A DNA stretch of 64,000 bases. Origin: Mucilaginibacter tundrae (GTDB lineage Bacteria; Bacteroidota; Bacteroidia; Sphingobacteriales; Sphingobacteriaceae). Every line of letters begins with the position of its first letter. Position 1 is the first letter of the stretch. This document shows, piece by piece, positions 16,095 through 25,497 of this stretch. Made by a program: the position numbers and the translations under genes. The stretch covers positions 496,001-560,000 of the forward strand of contig NZ_JACCBZ010000002.1 in assembly GCF_013408825.1 (NCBI RefSeq), read 5' to 3'. The notes under the pieces were generated by a model. It was not told the DNA's origin and did not search any database. It saw only the letters and a program-made list of their open reading frames with translations.

Positions 16095-16252
16095 TTATTA
16101 TTTGCAGCTATGGTAATTTTTGACGGGTTAGATACAGTGATTTTTTAAATGTTACAAGATTAAATCGCTATTCATATAGTTCAATAAAAATTTCTGTTTT
16201 AAGGTAATTTAAAAATTCTATTTTTACCCAAACTAACACCTATTTTAAAAAG

Positions 16253-17242
16253 ATGACATACGTACCCTCTCCCGATAGATACAAAAACATGCAATACCGC
16301 CGTTGCGGTAAAAGCGGCATCCTGTTACCGGCGGTTTCGCTGGGGCTATGGCATAACTTTGGCCATGTAGATGTGATGGAAAATTACCGCAAAATTTTGC
16401 ATTTAGCATTTGACAGTGGTATTACCCATTTCGACCTGGCTAACAATTACGGGCCGCCCCCTGGATCGGCTGAAACCAATTTTGGAAAACTTTTAAAAGA
16501 AGATTTCAGCGCTTACCGTGATGAACTAATCATATCCAGTAAAGCAGGTTACAATATGTGGGAAGGCCCTTATGGCGAGTGGGGATCGAAGAAATACCTT
16601 GTGGCAAGTCTGGACCAGAGCCTTAAACGCATGGGGCTGGATTATGTAGATATTTTCTATCACCACAGACCAGATCCGGATACCCCGCTTGAAGAAACTA
16701 TGGGCGCGTTAGACCTGATCGTTCGCCAGGGTAAGGCTTTGTATGTGGGTATATCCAATTATCAAAAGGAAGAAGCAAATCAAGCTATAGAAATATTAAA
16801 GCGATTAGGCACGCCATGCCTTATCCATCAACCTAAATACTCCATGTTTGAACGTTGGGTTGAGGGTGGCTTACTGGATGTTTTGGAGGCTGAAGGTGTT
16901 GGTTGTATACCATTTTCGCCATTAGCACAGGGGATGCTTACCAATAAATACCTGCATGGTATTCCTGAGGATTCACGCGCTGCAAAAGCAAGCGGCTTTC
17001 TGCAAACAAGCCAGATCACACCTGAGCGTTTGGAGGAGATTAAACAATTGAACGAATTAGCAAAACAACGCGGACAATCATTGGCGCAAATGGCTTTATC
17101 GTGGATATTGAAAGATCCGCGGGTAACGTCGGTCTTGATTGGCGCCAGCAAGCCTGAGCAATTGGCTGATTCGTTGAAATGTTTGGATAATATTGTTTTC
17201 TCGAAAGAGGAATTGGAAAAGATTGAGAGTATTCTAAAATAA
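16253..17242 (+). CDS. Aldo/keto reductase, L-glyceraldehyde 3-phosphate reductase-like
   Basis: This 329-residue NADPH-dependent TIM-barrel oxidoreductase is of the YghZ/Kv-beta subgroup. The N-terminus PSPDRYKNMQYRRCGKSG and the GLWHNFGHVD block are typical of this group. The catalytic tetrad is visible: Asp in THFDLANNYG, Tyr in the same motif, Lys in SSKAGYNMW and His in FYHHRPDPDT. The NADPH site is the C-terminal VLIGASKPEQLADSL. It is a single gene ahead of a Gfo/Idh/MocA oxidoreductase. The natural substrate is uncertain. Aldehyde detoxification or sugar metabolism is plausible. Confidence 0.93.
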   Translation: MTYVPSPDRYKNMQYRRCGKSGILLPAVSLGLWHNFGHVDVMENYRKILHLAFDSGITHFDLANNYGPPPGSAETNFGKLLKEDFSAYRDELIISSKAGYNMWEGPYGEWGSKKYLVASLDQSLKRMGLDYVDIFYHHRPDPDTPLEETMGALDLIVRQGKALYVGISNYQKEEANQAIEILKRLGTPCLIHQPKYSMFERWVEGGLLDVLEAEGVGCIPFSPLAQGMLTNKYLHGIPEDSRAAKASGFLQTSQITPERLEEIKQLNELAKQRGQSLAQMALSWILKDPRVTSVLIGASKPEQLADSLKCLDNIVFSKEELEKIESILK

Positions 17243-17248
17243 ACCTAT

Positions 17249-17335
17249 TGTCATTTCGACCGGAAGGAGAAATCTCTGCTAAATGCAAGTAGAGTTGCTT
17301 GGCGAAGAAGATTTCTTCCTCCGGTCTAAATGGCA
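17249..17335. repeat. Palindromic dispersed repeat, TGTCATTTCGA type, copy 2
   Basis: It starts TGTCATTTCGACCGGA and has an internal GGAGAAATCT mirrored by AGATTTCTTCC. The right end has drifted (CTAAATGGCA instead of CGAAATGACA). It fills the gap between the aldo/keto reductase and the next gene. Confidence 0.7.
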
Positions 17336-17353
17336 TTTTCTACGTACTAAATC

Positions 17354-18328
17354 ATGAGCGATATTAAGTGGGGAATAATTGGCTGCGGAGATGTTACCGA
17401 GAAAAAAAGCGGACCAGCATTTAACAAAGTACCGGGCAGTGAACTTATTGCCGTTATGCGCCGTGATGCCGAAAAAGCTGAAGATTATGCCCAACGACAT
17501 CATGTCGGCAAATGGTATAGCGATGCGGATAAAATGATGGCAGAAGCCGGTGTAAACGCCATTTATATTGCAACACCACCATCATCACATCTGGATTATG
17601 CTTTATCAGCATTAAATAAAGGTTTTAATGTTTATGTAGAAAAGCCGGTGACCCGAAATGCTGCAGAGGCAGAGCAAATGGCCGAAGCTGTTAAAATGAG
17701 CGGACAAAAACTTACTGTAGCACATTATCGCAGGGCGGTGCCTATGTTTTTACATGTTAAAGCTTTGCTTGACAGCTATGCTATAGGGGATGTACGTACT
17801 GTGCAAATACGCATGTGGCAAGCGCGTAAACCAAAACTGGTTGCAGATGTAGCTACTAACTGGCGTGTGCAACCTGATGTATCTGGCGGTGGCTATTTTC
17901 ATGACCTCGCCCCTCATCAGCTCGACCTGATGTTGTTTTATTTTGGCGAGCCTGAATTTTATAACGGATTTTCACTAAATCAATCAGAAGCAACTCTAGC
18001 TGATGATCATGTATGTGGGCAAATATTATTTAAAAACAAGGTGGTAGTTAATGGTTCGTGGTGTTTTAATGTAGCGGAAAGCGAAACTATTGACAGTTGT
18101 GAGATCATCGGTACAAAAGGAAAAATCACGTTTCCTTTTTTTGGAAACTTTGTAACCCTTAAAACCGGAGATGAAGAAAAGACCGCTGAGTTTATTCATC
18201 CGGAGCACATACAGCAACCTATGATAACCAAAATAGTAGCTTACTTTAAAGGTGAAGGCCCAAATCCATGCACTATTGAAGAGGCAGTTACTTTGATGAA
18301 AATTATGGATGCTTTTACCACTAAATAA
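17354..18328 (+). CDS. Gfo/Idh/MocA-family NAD(P)-dependent oxidoreductase
   Basis: This 324-residue protein has an N-terminal Rossmann fold (KWGIIGCGDVTEKKSGPAF, residues 4-22) and the sugar-dehydrogenase motif VEKPVTRN (about residues 94-101). The C-terminal substrate domain begins near residue 125 and includes GGGYFHDLAPHQLDLM, which holds the usual catalytic His. Family members oxidise or reduce sugars, inositols and related polyols in the cytoplasm. It follows an aldo/keto reductase in the same direction with a repeat between them, so joint transcription is uncertain. The exact substrate cannot be read. Confidence 0.93.
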   Translation: MSDIKWGIIGCGDVTEKKSGPAFNKVPGSELIAVMRRDAEKAEDYAQRHHVGKWYSDADKMMAEAGVNAIYIATPPSSHLDYALSALNKGFNVYVEKPVTRNAAEAEQMAEAVKMSGQKLTVAHYRRAVPMFLHVKALLDSYAIGDVRTVQIRMWQARKPKLVADVATNWRVQPDVSGGGYFHDLAPHQLDLMLFYFGEPEFYNGFSLNQSEATLADDHVCGQILFKNKVVVNGSWCFNVAESETIDSCEIIGTKGKITFPFFGNFVTLKTGDEEKTAEFIHPEHIQQPMITKIVAYFKGEGPNPCTIEEAVTLMKIMDAFTTK

Positions 18329-18424
18329 TAAAAACTGATCAAGGAAGATTCATTTGCCGTGTAATTGTAGTATCTTCAAAACATATACTACCCAACCATG
18401 TTACCCTAAAAATAATTTACACAT

Positions 18425-19519
18425 ATGGCAGTAAAAAAAGCTACCCATCCTTTTTACGAAAAACTTTCATTAGTACTTGTCGGACTCATCGCGTTGGGTT
18501 ACCTCGTAATTCAGGCCAAAGATGTGCTTGACCCGTTAATGTTTGGCTTTTTGTTCGCCATCCTTTTACTGCCTGTATCCAATTTCTTTGAGAAGAAATG
18601 CCGCTTGCCGCGTAGCGCCTCTTCATTGTTATCTATTTTATTACTTATCGCATTTGTTTTTGGAATTGGCTATTTAGTTGGCTCCCAAATATCAAATCTG
18701 GCTGATGACTGGCCTCAATTAAAAAGTCAGGTTTCTGATTCAATTACTAATTTGCAAGGCTGGATATCAGGCGCATTCCATGTAAATGCTGCCAAACAAA
18801 TGACTTACGTAAACAATACAACCAAAAAGATCATTGCCTCAGGCACCACTGTATTGGGTACAACTTTCGGGGCCATATCATCACTTATGTTGTTTTACGC
18901 ATTCATGATGATATTCACTTTCTTTATCTTGTTTTATCGCAGGTTACTGTTCCGGTTTGTTGTATGGGTATTTGATGAAACTAACAAATCAATTGTGGTG
19001 GATATTGCCGAAAATATACAAAGCATTTTAAGGCAATATATATTAGGTTTATTATTGGAAATGGGTATTGTAGCAACAGTGGCTTGTACCATTTTTTGGA
19101 TCATCGGTATTAAATACGCGGTACTACTGGGATTAATTGTAGGCCTGTTTAATATTATACCCTATCTGGGAATTTTTTCAGCCTTATTGTTAAGTTCTAT
19201 TATCACATTTGCAACAGGATCTGTTAAAGACGCGGTGGAAGTGGCCGTAAGTGTCATAGCCATACATGCCATTGATTCAAACCTGTTATTGCCAACTATA
19301 GTAGGTTCAAAAGTACGCCTTAATGCGTTAATTACCTTTTTAGGGATTGTTTTTGGCGAGATGATTTGGGGATTATCTGGTATGTTTTTATCTATCCCAA
19401 CCATCGCTATTTTTAAAATCATCTTCGACCGTATTGAAACCCTTAAACCGTGGGGCTTTTTAATGGGTGGCCGCTACGAGTATAAGGAATCGGCAGAAAA
19501 AGACATGAAAACTGAGTAG
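18425..19519 (+). CDS. AI-2E family permease
   Basis: This 364-residue inner-membrane protein has about eight hydrophobic segments. An N-terminal pair is at about residues 15-50 and a helix at 60-80. A soluble part at about 85-145 includes SQISNLADDWPQLKSQVSDS. Several helices follow, including GLIVGLFNIIPYLG and the family-typical GLSGMFLSIPTIAIFKII. The family includes TqsA, an autoinducer-2 exporter, and many proteins with other or unknown cargo. The name therefore does not prove AI-2 transport. It converges on a small minus-strand gene 3 bases away. Confidence 0.9.
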   Translation: MAVKKATHPFYEKLSLVLVGLIALGYLVIQAKDVLDPLMFGFLFAILLLPVSNFFEKKCRLPRSASSLLSILLLIAFVFGIGYLVGSQISNLADDWPQLKSQVSDSITNLQGWISGAFHVNAAKQMTYVNNTTKKIIASGTTVLGTTFGAISSLMLFYAFMMIFTFFILFYRRLLFRFVVWVFDETNKSIVVDIAENIQSILRQYILGLLLEMGIVATVACTIFWIIGIKYAVLLGLIVGLFNIIPYLGIFSALLLSSIITFATGSVKDAVEVAVSVIAIHAIDSNLLLPTIVGSKVRLNALITFLGIVFGEMIWGLSGMFLSIPTIAIFKIIFDRIETLKPWGFLMGGRYEYKESAEKDMKTE

Positions 19520-19522
19520 TTC

Positions 19523-19828
19523 TTAACTTATCTGCCTGTAAACTGCATAAGCTACCGTTAAAAAATAAGCCAGTAATACTAAAGTATTTATTACGAGTAG
19601 CCAGTTTAAGTCGACTTCCTTGTACTTTTTTATGGTACACAAAACCAATAGCGTCACAAACCCTACTATTAATATAGATGGAAATGCCAGCGTCCATTTT
19701 CGATGTACAACAAACTGGAAGTTTTGTAACTTTGGGTTGTTCCCCTCTAAAAAAGGAACGGTAGAGATAAGCAAAAGCAAAAGAAATACGCGTACAACAG
19801 CTTTTGCCGCAATTTGACTGATTTTCAT
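19523..19828 (-). CDS. Small three-helix membrane protein, unknown function
   Basis: This 101-residue protein has three hydrophobic segments: VFLLLLLISTVPFL, LAFPSILIVGFVTLLVLC and WLLVINTLVLLAYFLTVAY. No conserved motif is recognised. It ends 3 bases after the convergent AI-2E permease and lies next to the divergent start of the metallo-hydrolase gene. It could be unrelated to either. Confidence 0.6.
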   Translation of the reverse strand: MKISQIAAKAVVRVFLLLLLISTVPFLEGNNPKLQNFQFVVHRKWTLAFPSILIVGFVTLLVLCTIKKYKEVDLNWLLVINTLVLLAYFLTVAYAVYRQIS

Positions 19829-19864
19829 AATCGGCCAAAATTAAATAAAAAATATTATTCAAAT

Positions 19865-20827
19865 ATGTTTCGTACCAAAACCGTCCTTGTAGTCGTTTTT
19901 TTATTTGTATTTGCAATTACCGCTCATGCGCAAATTAAACCAGCAGCATCATTTAAAATTGTCCCGCTTGGTGTAAAAGGTGGTATTGATGAAAGTAACC
20001 TATCGGCCTATATGGTAGCCGCAACGGGTACCAATAATTACATTTGCCTTGATGCCGGCACACTACACTACGGTATTGAAAAAGCCATAAGCAACGGTGT
20101 ATTTAATATACCTGCCGAACAAGTGTTGCGCGGATATATTAAAGATTATTTTATATCTCATGCCCATTTAGATCATATAGCGGGACTAATTATCAATTCG
20201 CCTGATGATACGGCCAAAAATATTTATGCTTTGGCCAGTTGCATAAAAACCATTCAAAAGGATTATTTTACCTGGGAAAGTTGGGCCAATTTTGCAGATG
20301 AAGGCGAAGCGCCACAAATAAAGAAATATCATTATGAGGTGCTTATACCTGATAGCATTACCGCCATAAGAAACACGGCGATGACAGTGCGCGCATTTCC
20401 CTTAAGCCATTCTAACCTAACAAGTACTGCTTTTTTGATTGGAAGTAATGATGCCTACATTTTATATCTGGGCGATACCGGCCCCGATGAGATTGAGAAA
20501 AGCCACAACCTGCATAATTTGTGGTTGGCTATTGCTCCGCTTATCAAAGCAAATAAATTAAAGGCAATAATGATTGAAACATCCTTCCCGAATGAACAAC
20601 CGGATAAAACATTATTTGGACATTTAACCCCTCATTGGTTAATGAATGAAATGAATAATTTGGCAGACTTAACAAGCAAAAACCAATTAAAAGGGCTTAA
20701 CATCATTATTATACACGTTAAACCTCCACAATTAAACATAAACAAACTCAAAGCACAGCTTCAGGCTGAAAATAACCTTAAGTTAAATCTTATCTTCCCG
20801 GAGCAGGGCAAGCTTATTATGTTGTAA
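19865..20827 (+). CDS. Secreted class II 3',5'-cyclic-nucleotide phosphodiesterase-like metallo-hydrolase
   Basis: This 320-residue exported protein has a signal peptide (VLVVVFLFVFAITAHAQ) followed by a metallo-beta-lactamase-like fold. The zinc ligands are visible in SHAHLDHIAG (His99, His101, Asp103, His104), in PLSHSNLTS and in LGDTGPDE. The segment KAIMIETSFPNEQPDKTLFGHLTP is typical of PDE class II enzymes such as yeast Pde1 and periplasmic CpdP. These hydrolyse cyclic AMP or GMP. I chose the ATG at 19865 because the signal peptide starts there; a longer frame exists from 19814. It is a single gene. Confidence 0.88.
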   Translation: MFRTKTVLVVVFLFVFAITAHAQIKPAASFKIVPLGVKGGIDESNLSAYMVAATGTNNYICLDAGTLHYGIEKAISNGVFNIPAEQVLRGYIKDYFISHAHLDHIAGLIINSPDDTAKNIYALASCIKTIQKDYFTWESWANFADEGEAPQIKKYHYEVLIPDSITAIRNTAMTVRAFPLSHSNLTSTAFLIGSNDAYILYLGDTGPDEIEKSHNLHNLWLAIAPLIKANKLKAIMIETSFPNEQPDKTLFGHLTPHWLMNEMNNLADLTSKNQLKGLNIIIIHVKPPQLNINKLKAQLQAENNLKLNLIFPEQGKLIML

Positions 20828-20949
20828 ACAATTTTCATTTCTAAGCATTATATCTTTAATCGCTTAATAATTAACAGCTTTTATATTTCCTAATAGTTAA
20901 TTAATTATTTAACGACAACTTATTCAATTCCATATTCGTAATAAGCGTT

Positions 20950-21174
20950 ATGAAGGGCTATGTTAATATTCCAAAAAATATTTATGTAAAGCGTTGCAAA
21001 GAGTGTGGTGCGCGCCCGATTATTGCCTTAATAAATGAGGGTGCTTACATTGTAAAATGCCCAATTAGCGATAAACATTACCATACTCAGCCAGGATTAA
21101 TAGACCTGGAAGATTGGAATCAGCACAATCCATCTTCAAACGATTACAACTTGAATAGTATGTCGACCATTTAA
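20950..21174 (+). CDS. Small hypothetical protein with a Cys-rich zinc-ribbon-like core
   Basis: This is a 74-residue soluble protein. It contains RCKECGARP and, about 25 residues later, KCPISDKHYH, so a CxxC plus C/H arrangement could bind zinc. A short acidic stretch, LIDLEDWNQHN, follows. It is not in a recognised family. It precedes a hybrid sensor kinase by 99 bases in the same direction and may be unrelated. Confidence 0.55.
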   Translation: MKGYVNIPKNIYVKRCKECGARPIIALINEGAYIVKCPISDKHYHTQPGLIDLEDWNQHNPSSNDYNLNSMSTI

Positions 21175-21273
21175 ATAGATAACTGACCATTATTTAATAA
21201 ATAATTGTAATTAATGCTTTTTGCTTATAATTACATTGCTAAACCTAATACTGATAAACCTAGTGAGTAATTA

Positions 21274-23052
21274 ATGAACAAATTAAAGCTTTTAATAGGG
21301 TATGATGACCCGGAAATCACGTTAGAAAATAAACTTTTTAACGCTGTTGCTTTAATTATCAGCTTTTATATGCTGTTATCTTTTATCATCAATATTATAT
21401 TAGGATACAGCATTTATTTAGATATCACAATTACATTAGTAGGAATATTATCCAGCTTTGCATACTACCGTAGCCGCTATGTGGGCTATCAGGAAAACAC
21501 CGTCTTAGCCTATGTTACTGTAGGAATATTATTATTTATACCCGGTTGGTTTTTTAACGGCGGTGTAGAAGGGTCGACCCCACAGGAGGGTATTTTTTTA
21601 ATTTCATTGATCATTATTCTGCTTCAACGCAAATACCATTTTTTTTTTATAGGTGTAATAATCGCGCTGTTTTTAGGTTGTTTTTTTACCGAAAAGCTTT
21701 ACCCGCATTTAGTTTCCCTACCCTCAACACTTACCAAAAAAGAAACTGATATTATTACATCAGCAGTAATGGATATATTGATAATAGGCCTATTGCTGAG
21801 CGTATTGAAGAAAAGCCACGAAAATGACAAGTTTTTATTGGTTAAACAGCGCGAAGAATTGCGATCATCACAAATAGAATTATCAACTGCTAAAGATCAG
21901 GCCGAAGCTGCCACGTTTGCTAAATCAAACTTTCTGGCAAATATGAGCCATGAAATCCGCACACCTTTAAACGGAATAATTGGCACGGCGCAATTATTAT
22001 CCAGTTCGGAATTATTGCCGGGTCAGCAGGAGTTACTCCAAACCTTAAATACAAGCAGCAGTTTATTACTTAATATCATTAGTGATATACTTGATCTATC
22101 AAAAATTGAGGCTGACAGGCTGGTAATTATACCCACAACGGTTGATATACGTGAATGTGTAAAAACAGTAATTGGCATTTGCCGGCCAGGGATAGCCAAT
22201 AAAAATTTAATATTGGAATACGCCATTGATAACCGATTAGCTGATTTTGTAAATATAGATGAAAGCCGCTTGCAGCAAATTTTAGTAAACCTGATAGGTA
22301 ATGCCATAAAATTTACCGATAAAGGATTTGTCGAGTTAAAAGTTATAGTAACCCGCAATCGCCTGGATATGCAGGAAGTTAAATTCCAGATAAGTGATAG
22401 TGGTATAGGTATTAGCGAAGAGGCGATCACGCAACTATTTAAACCATTTACGCAAGTTAATAGTACTGCTCTACGTAAATACGGTGGCACGGGGCTGGGT
22501 TTATCAATCTGTAAAAAAATTGTGGAAATGATGGGTGGCAGACTTTGGGTAGAAAGCAAGGAGTCACAAGGATCAATATTTAGTTTTAGTTTGCCACTTA
22601 CCATTGCCGAGAGTGTGGCGAAAGATGTACCTGTTTATTATGAACAGGCTGATTTTGTAAAAAAACCTTTAGCTATTTTATTGGTAGAAGACAACAAAAT
22701 GAACCAACTGGTAGCAGGTAGGATATTTGAAAAAATAGGTTATAAGATTGATTTTGCTGACAATGGACAAATAGCATTAGACATGGTTGCTGAAAAAAAT
22801 TACGACCTTATATTTATGGATATACAAATGCCTGTAATGGACGGTTTACAGTCGACCAGACATATTATTGAGAAATATGGCGAAAATACCCCTCCTATTA
22901 TTGCCATGACAGCCAACGTATTGAGTGAAAATGAAGCGGAATGCCGTGAAGCAGGAATGAAAGACTTTTTAAGCAAACCTTTTACAATTGACAGGCTAAA
23001 ATCGATTATACATAAATGGAGCTTAATGCAGAATGAACTGCAGAATAATTAA
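21274..23052 (+). CDS. Hybrid sensor histidine kinase with receiver domain
   Basis: This 592-residue inner-membrane kinase has six hydrophobic segments in its first 185 residues and then a linker coiled coil. A HisKA domain follows with His226 in [12 protein letters not shown], then a HATPase domain (N box [16 protein letters not shown] boxes SDSGIGIS and [13 protein letters not shown]). A C-terminal receiver has the phospho-acceptor Asp516 in [13 protein letters not shown]. There is no separate sensing domain besides the membrane part. No response regulator gene is adjacent, so output is probably through phosphorelay to an unlinked Hpt protein or by direct protein contact. Thioredoxin starts 45 bases downstream. 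Confidence 0.95.
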   Translation: MNKLKLLIGYDDPEITLENKLFNAVALIISFYMLLSFIINIILGYSIYLDITITLVGILSSFAYYRSRYVGYQENTVLAYVTVGILLFIPGWFFNGGVEGSTPQEGIFLISLIIILLQRKYHFFFIGVIIALFLGCFFTEKLYPHLVSLPSTLTKKETDIITSAVMDILIIGLLLSVLKKSHENDKFLLVKQREELRSSQIELSTAKDQAEAATFAKSNFLANMSHEIRTPLNGIIGTAQLLSSSELLPGQQELLQTLNTSSSLLLNIISDILDLSKIEADRLVIIPTTVDIRECVKTVIGICRPGIANKNLILEYAIDNRLADFVNIDESRLQQILVNLIGNAIKFTDKGFVELKVIVTRNRLDMQEVKFQISDSGIGISEEAITQLFKPFTQVNSTALRKYGGTGLGLSICKKIVEMMGGRLWVESKESQGSIFSFSLPLTIAESVAKDVPVYYEQADFVKKPLAILLVEDNKMNQLVAGRIFEKIGYKIDFADNGQIALDMVAEKNYDLIFMDIQMPVMDGLQSTRHIIEKYGENTPPIIAMTANVLSENEAECREAGMKDFLSKPFTIDRLKSIIHKWSLMQNELQNN

Positions 23053-23097
23053 AACGTATTGCTGCTACGGTTGTTATTATTATTGAGGAACAACAAA

Positions 23098-23394
23098 ATG
23101 GCAAATTTTAAAGAGTTAATAACATCAGACAAACCAGTTTTGGTAGATTTTTCGGCAGAGTGGTGCGGGCCATGCAAAATGATGCCACCCATTTTGAAAC
23201 AACTGAAAGATAATATGGGCGATAAAGTAACCATCTTAAAAATAGACGTAGACAAAAACCCTTCAGCTGCAAGCGAATATAAGGTTCAGGGAGTGCCAAC
23301 ACTTATTGTATTTAAAAACGGGCAAACCAAGTGGCGCCAGAGTGGCGTAGTACAGGCAAAGCAGTTACAGCAAATTATTGAGCAGTTTGTTTAA
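23098..23394 (+). CDS. trxA: Thioredoxin
   Basis: This 98-residue protein is a complete cytoplasmic thioredoxin with the active site WCGPC (Trp22, Cys23, Cys26) in [16 protein letters not shown]. The cis-Pro is in [14 protein letters not shown]. It reduces disulfides in target enzymes and is itself reduced by thioredoxin reductase. The ATG at 23098 has a GAGGAA ribosome-binding site. An upstream in-frame start at 23059 would add a Leu-rich stretch and is less likely. It ends 9 bases from the convergent ABC exporter gene. Confidence 0.95.
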   Translation: MANFKELITSDKPVLVDFSAEWCGPCKMMPPILKQLKDNMGDKVTILKIDVDKNPSAASEYKVQGVPTLIVFKNGQTKWRQSGVVQAKQLQQIIEQFV

Positions 23395-23403
23395 TAATAA
23401 TCA

Positions 23404-25242
23404 CTAACGGTACCCCATTGCCTGTAGGTCGAATAGTTCAGCGTAGCGACCACCTTTAATGAGCAGTTCTTCGTGGCTGCCAATTTCTATTAATTCGCCT
23501 TTATCTAATACTAAAATCCTATCTGCCATGCGTACGGTGCTGAAACGATGCGAGATAAGTACTGCTGATTTTCCTTTAGTTAACTCTGCAAAGCGTTCAA
23601 AAACATTGTACTCCGCACGGGCATCTAAGGCTGATGTTGGCTCATCTAAAATCAATAATTGCGCGTCACGCATATAGGCGCGTGCTAATGCTACTTTTTG
23701 CCATTCACCACCGGATAATTCAACACCATCGGCAAAACGTTTGCCTAATTGCTGGTCGTAAGCGGCAGGTAATTTGGCAGCCAACACATCAGCAAGGCTT
23801 TGGCGGGCGGATGATTCAATTAATGGGCGATTTTCTTTTTCGTTGATATTCCCGACAGCGATATTTTGAGCGAAACTCATTTGGTAGCGTAGATAATCCT
23901 GGAAAATAATGCCGACGTTTAAGCGCAGATCGGCAAGATCATATTCTTTCAGGTCAATACCATCCAATAAGATTCTACCTTCCGATGGGTCATATAGGCG
24001 GGCCAATAGTTTTACCAGTGTGGTTTTGCCTGCACCATTCTCTCCTACCAATGCCAGTTTTTCGCCTGGATGCAGGGTGAAGGTTAAGTGCCTGTTTGCC
24101 CAACGTTCAGAATTGACGTAGCGAAAACCAACATTCTCAAAAGTAAAGCCTTGCTTAATAATTTTCGGAAACGGAATCGGGTTGTCAGGTAATTTTATTT
24201 TAGGCTGGATTTCAAAGAACTCAAAGAAATCACTCAAATAAATCGCGCCTTGTGATACAGCGGTAAAGCGGGTTAAAATCCCTTCTAACAAACTCCGTAA
24301 CTGACGGAAAGACCCCGCAAGGAAAACTAAATTACCTATAGTAACAGTACCATCAATGGTTTTAATAATGATAATCACATAGGCTGCGTAGTACCCTATA
24401 CTTCCCAGCATCGCGAAGAATGTGCCCCACAATGAACGTTTGATCGACAATCGTTTATTATCGAAGTAAAATTTATCCGAAAGCAGTTTAAAGCGTTCAA
24501 TGATAAATCCTGAAAGGTCGAATATCTTAACTTCCTTGGCCGTTTCATCGCTGGCACCGAGGTAGCGGATATAGTCCAGTTCACGGCGTTCTGGCGTTTG
24601 ACCACGGGTTAATGCATAGCTTTGATCGTTAAAATGAGATTCACCCAAAAAAGCGGGTATAATCGCGATCAGCAATAAAACAATCAACCATGGATTAAAT
24701 GCCATTAAGCCTACCGCCAAAAAGCCCATCGTTATCAGATCCTGCACTTGGCTCATTACTTGTGAGAGTAATATAGTTCGTCCTACTGTCTGCTGTCTTG
24801 CACGTTCCAATTTATCATAAAAGATAGCGTCCTCAAATTGATCCAAATCAAGTGTAGCGGCATGCGCCATTAGCTTTACCGAGGTATGGTTATTAAACAG
24901 ATCACCCAGCAAGCTATCCATCAAAGTAATAGCGCGGGATAATGCATCAGAGAAAATAGCCAATGCAAACTCAGCCGCAACCAATTTCCATAAATGATGG
25001 GTATCGGCACCATGCTTATGGGCAATGGAAATTACCTGATCAATGATTAGTTTGCCGATATATAATAAGCCTAAAGGCATAGCAGATTTCAAAATACGCA
25101 GTACGGAATTAACAACAGTCATCCACGGACTGGTTTGCCATACTAACTTGAAAAACGCAGGCAAGTTGCGCAATGCTTCAATGCGCTCCTTAAAGCTTGT
25201 GGGTTCTGGTTTTTTATTTTTTGGGGGGCGGGCGGTGTTCAA
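23404..25242 (-). CDS. ABC exporter, fused membrane and ATP-binding domains
   Basis: This is a 612-residue half-transporter of the MsbA/LmrA type. The N-terminal two thirds holds about six transmembrane helices (for example LVAAEFALAIFSDA and LITMGFLAVGLMAFNPWLIVLLL). The C-terminal nucleotide-binding domain has Walker A GENGAGKTTLVKLL, Q-loop IIFQDYLRY, signature LSGGEWQKVALARAY, Walker B QLLILDEPTSALD and the H-loop His in ISHRFSTVR. It would work as a homodimer. The cargo is unknown; lipids, drugs or peptides are possible. It is a single gene with a palindromic repeat upstream. Confidence 0.95.
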   Translation of the reverse strand: MNTARPPKNKKPEPTSFKERIEALRNLPAFFKLVWQTSPWMTVVNSVLRILKSAMPLGLLYIGKLIIDQVISIAHKHGADTHHLWKLVAAEFALAIFSDALSRAITLMDSLLGDLFNNHTSVKLMAHAATLDLDQFEDAIFYDKLERARQQTVGRTILLSQVMSQVQDLITMGFLAVGLMAFNPWLIVLLLIAIIPAFLGESHFNDQSYALTRGQTPERRELDYIRYLGASDETAKEVKIFDLSGFIIERFKLLSDKFYFDNKRLSIKRSLWGTFFAMLGSIGYYAAYVIIIIKTIDGTVTIGNLVFLAGSFRQLRSLLEGILTRFTAVSQGAIYLSDFFEFFEIQPKIKLPDNPIPFPKIIKQGFTFENVGFRYVNSERWANRHLTFTLHPGEKLALVGENGAGKTTLVKLLARLYDPSEGRILLDGIDLKEYDLADLRLNVGIIFQDYLRYQMSFAQNIAVGNINEKENRPLIESSARQSLADVLAAKLPAAYDQQLGKRFADGVELSGGEWQKVALARAYMRDAQLLILDEPTSALDARAEYNVFERFAELTKGKSAVLISHRFSTVRMADRILVLDKGELIEIGSHEELLIKGGRYAELFDLQAMGYR

Positions 25243-25262
25243 TGGTGTTTCTTTCTTTTAGA

Positions 25263-25358
25263 TGTCATTTCGAACGAGGTACGAGGAGAAATCTTCTTCG
25301 AGCTGTAAAGCGGCCTACGCATATCGAAGAAGATTTCTCACTAGCGTTCGAAATGACA
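25263..25358. repeat. Palindromic dispersed repeat, TGTCATTTCGA type, copy 3
   Basis: Exact 14-base ends (TGTCATTTCGAACG and complement) enclose a second inverted pair built on GAGAAATCTTCTTCGA and TCGAAGAAGATTTCTC. This is the best preserved copy of the three. It sits between the ABC exporter start and the pyrophosphatase stop. Confidence 0.85.
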
Positions 25359-25444
25359 AGTTGGATAGAATAAAATTACTCAAAATCAACGTACCAATCC
25401 AGTCGCTCCTATTATTGTGAGAACCCAATGACATCCAACAAAAA

Positions 25445-25472
25445 AAGAGGGATGCTTTTCAGCGTCCCTCTT
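25445..25472 (-). terminator. Terminator of hppA
   Basis: AAGAGGGATGC pairs with GCGTCCCTCTT (one G-T pair) around a six-base loop. On the minus strand it is followed by T-rich sequence 26 bases after the hppA stop. Confidence 0.75.
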
Positions 25473-25497
25473 CGATTTTGTTTAGGTTATTGCGATA

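Noticed and set aside
18353..18378. Promoter of the AI-2E permease (TTTG and TATCTTCA)
   Set aside because: The spacing is 14 bases and the -7 box departs from the consensus, so I did not annotate it.
19443..19916. Minus-strand 157-residue frame overlapping three genes
   Set aside because: It overlaps the permease end, the small three-helix gene and the phosphodiesterase start; the smaller genes have hydrophobic or catalytic support.
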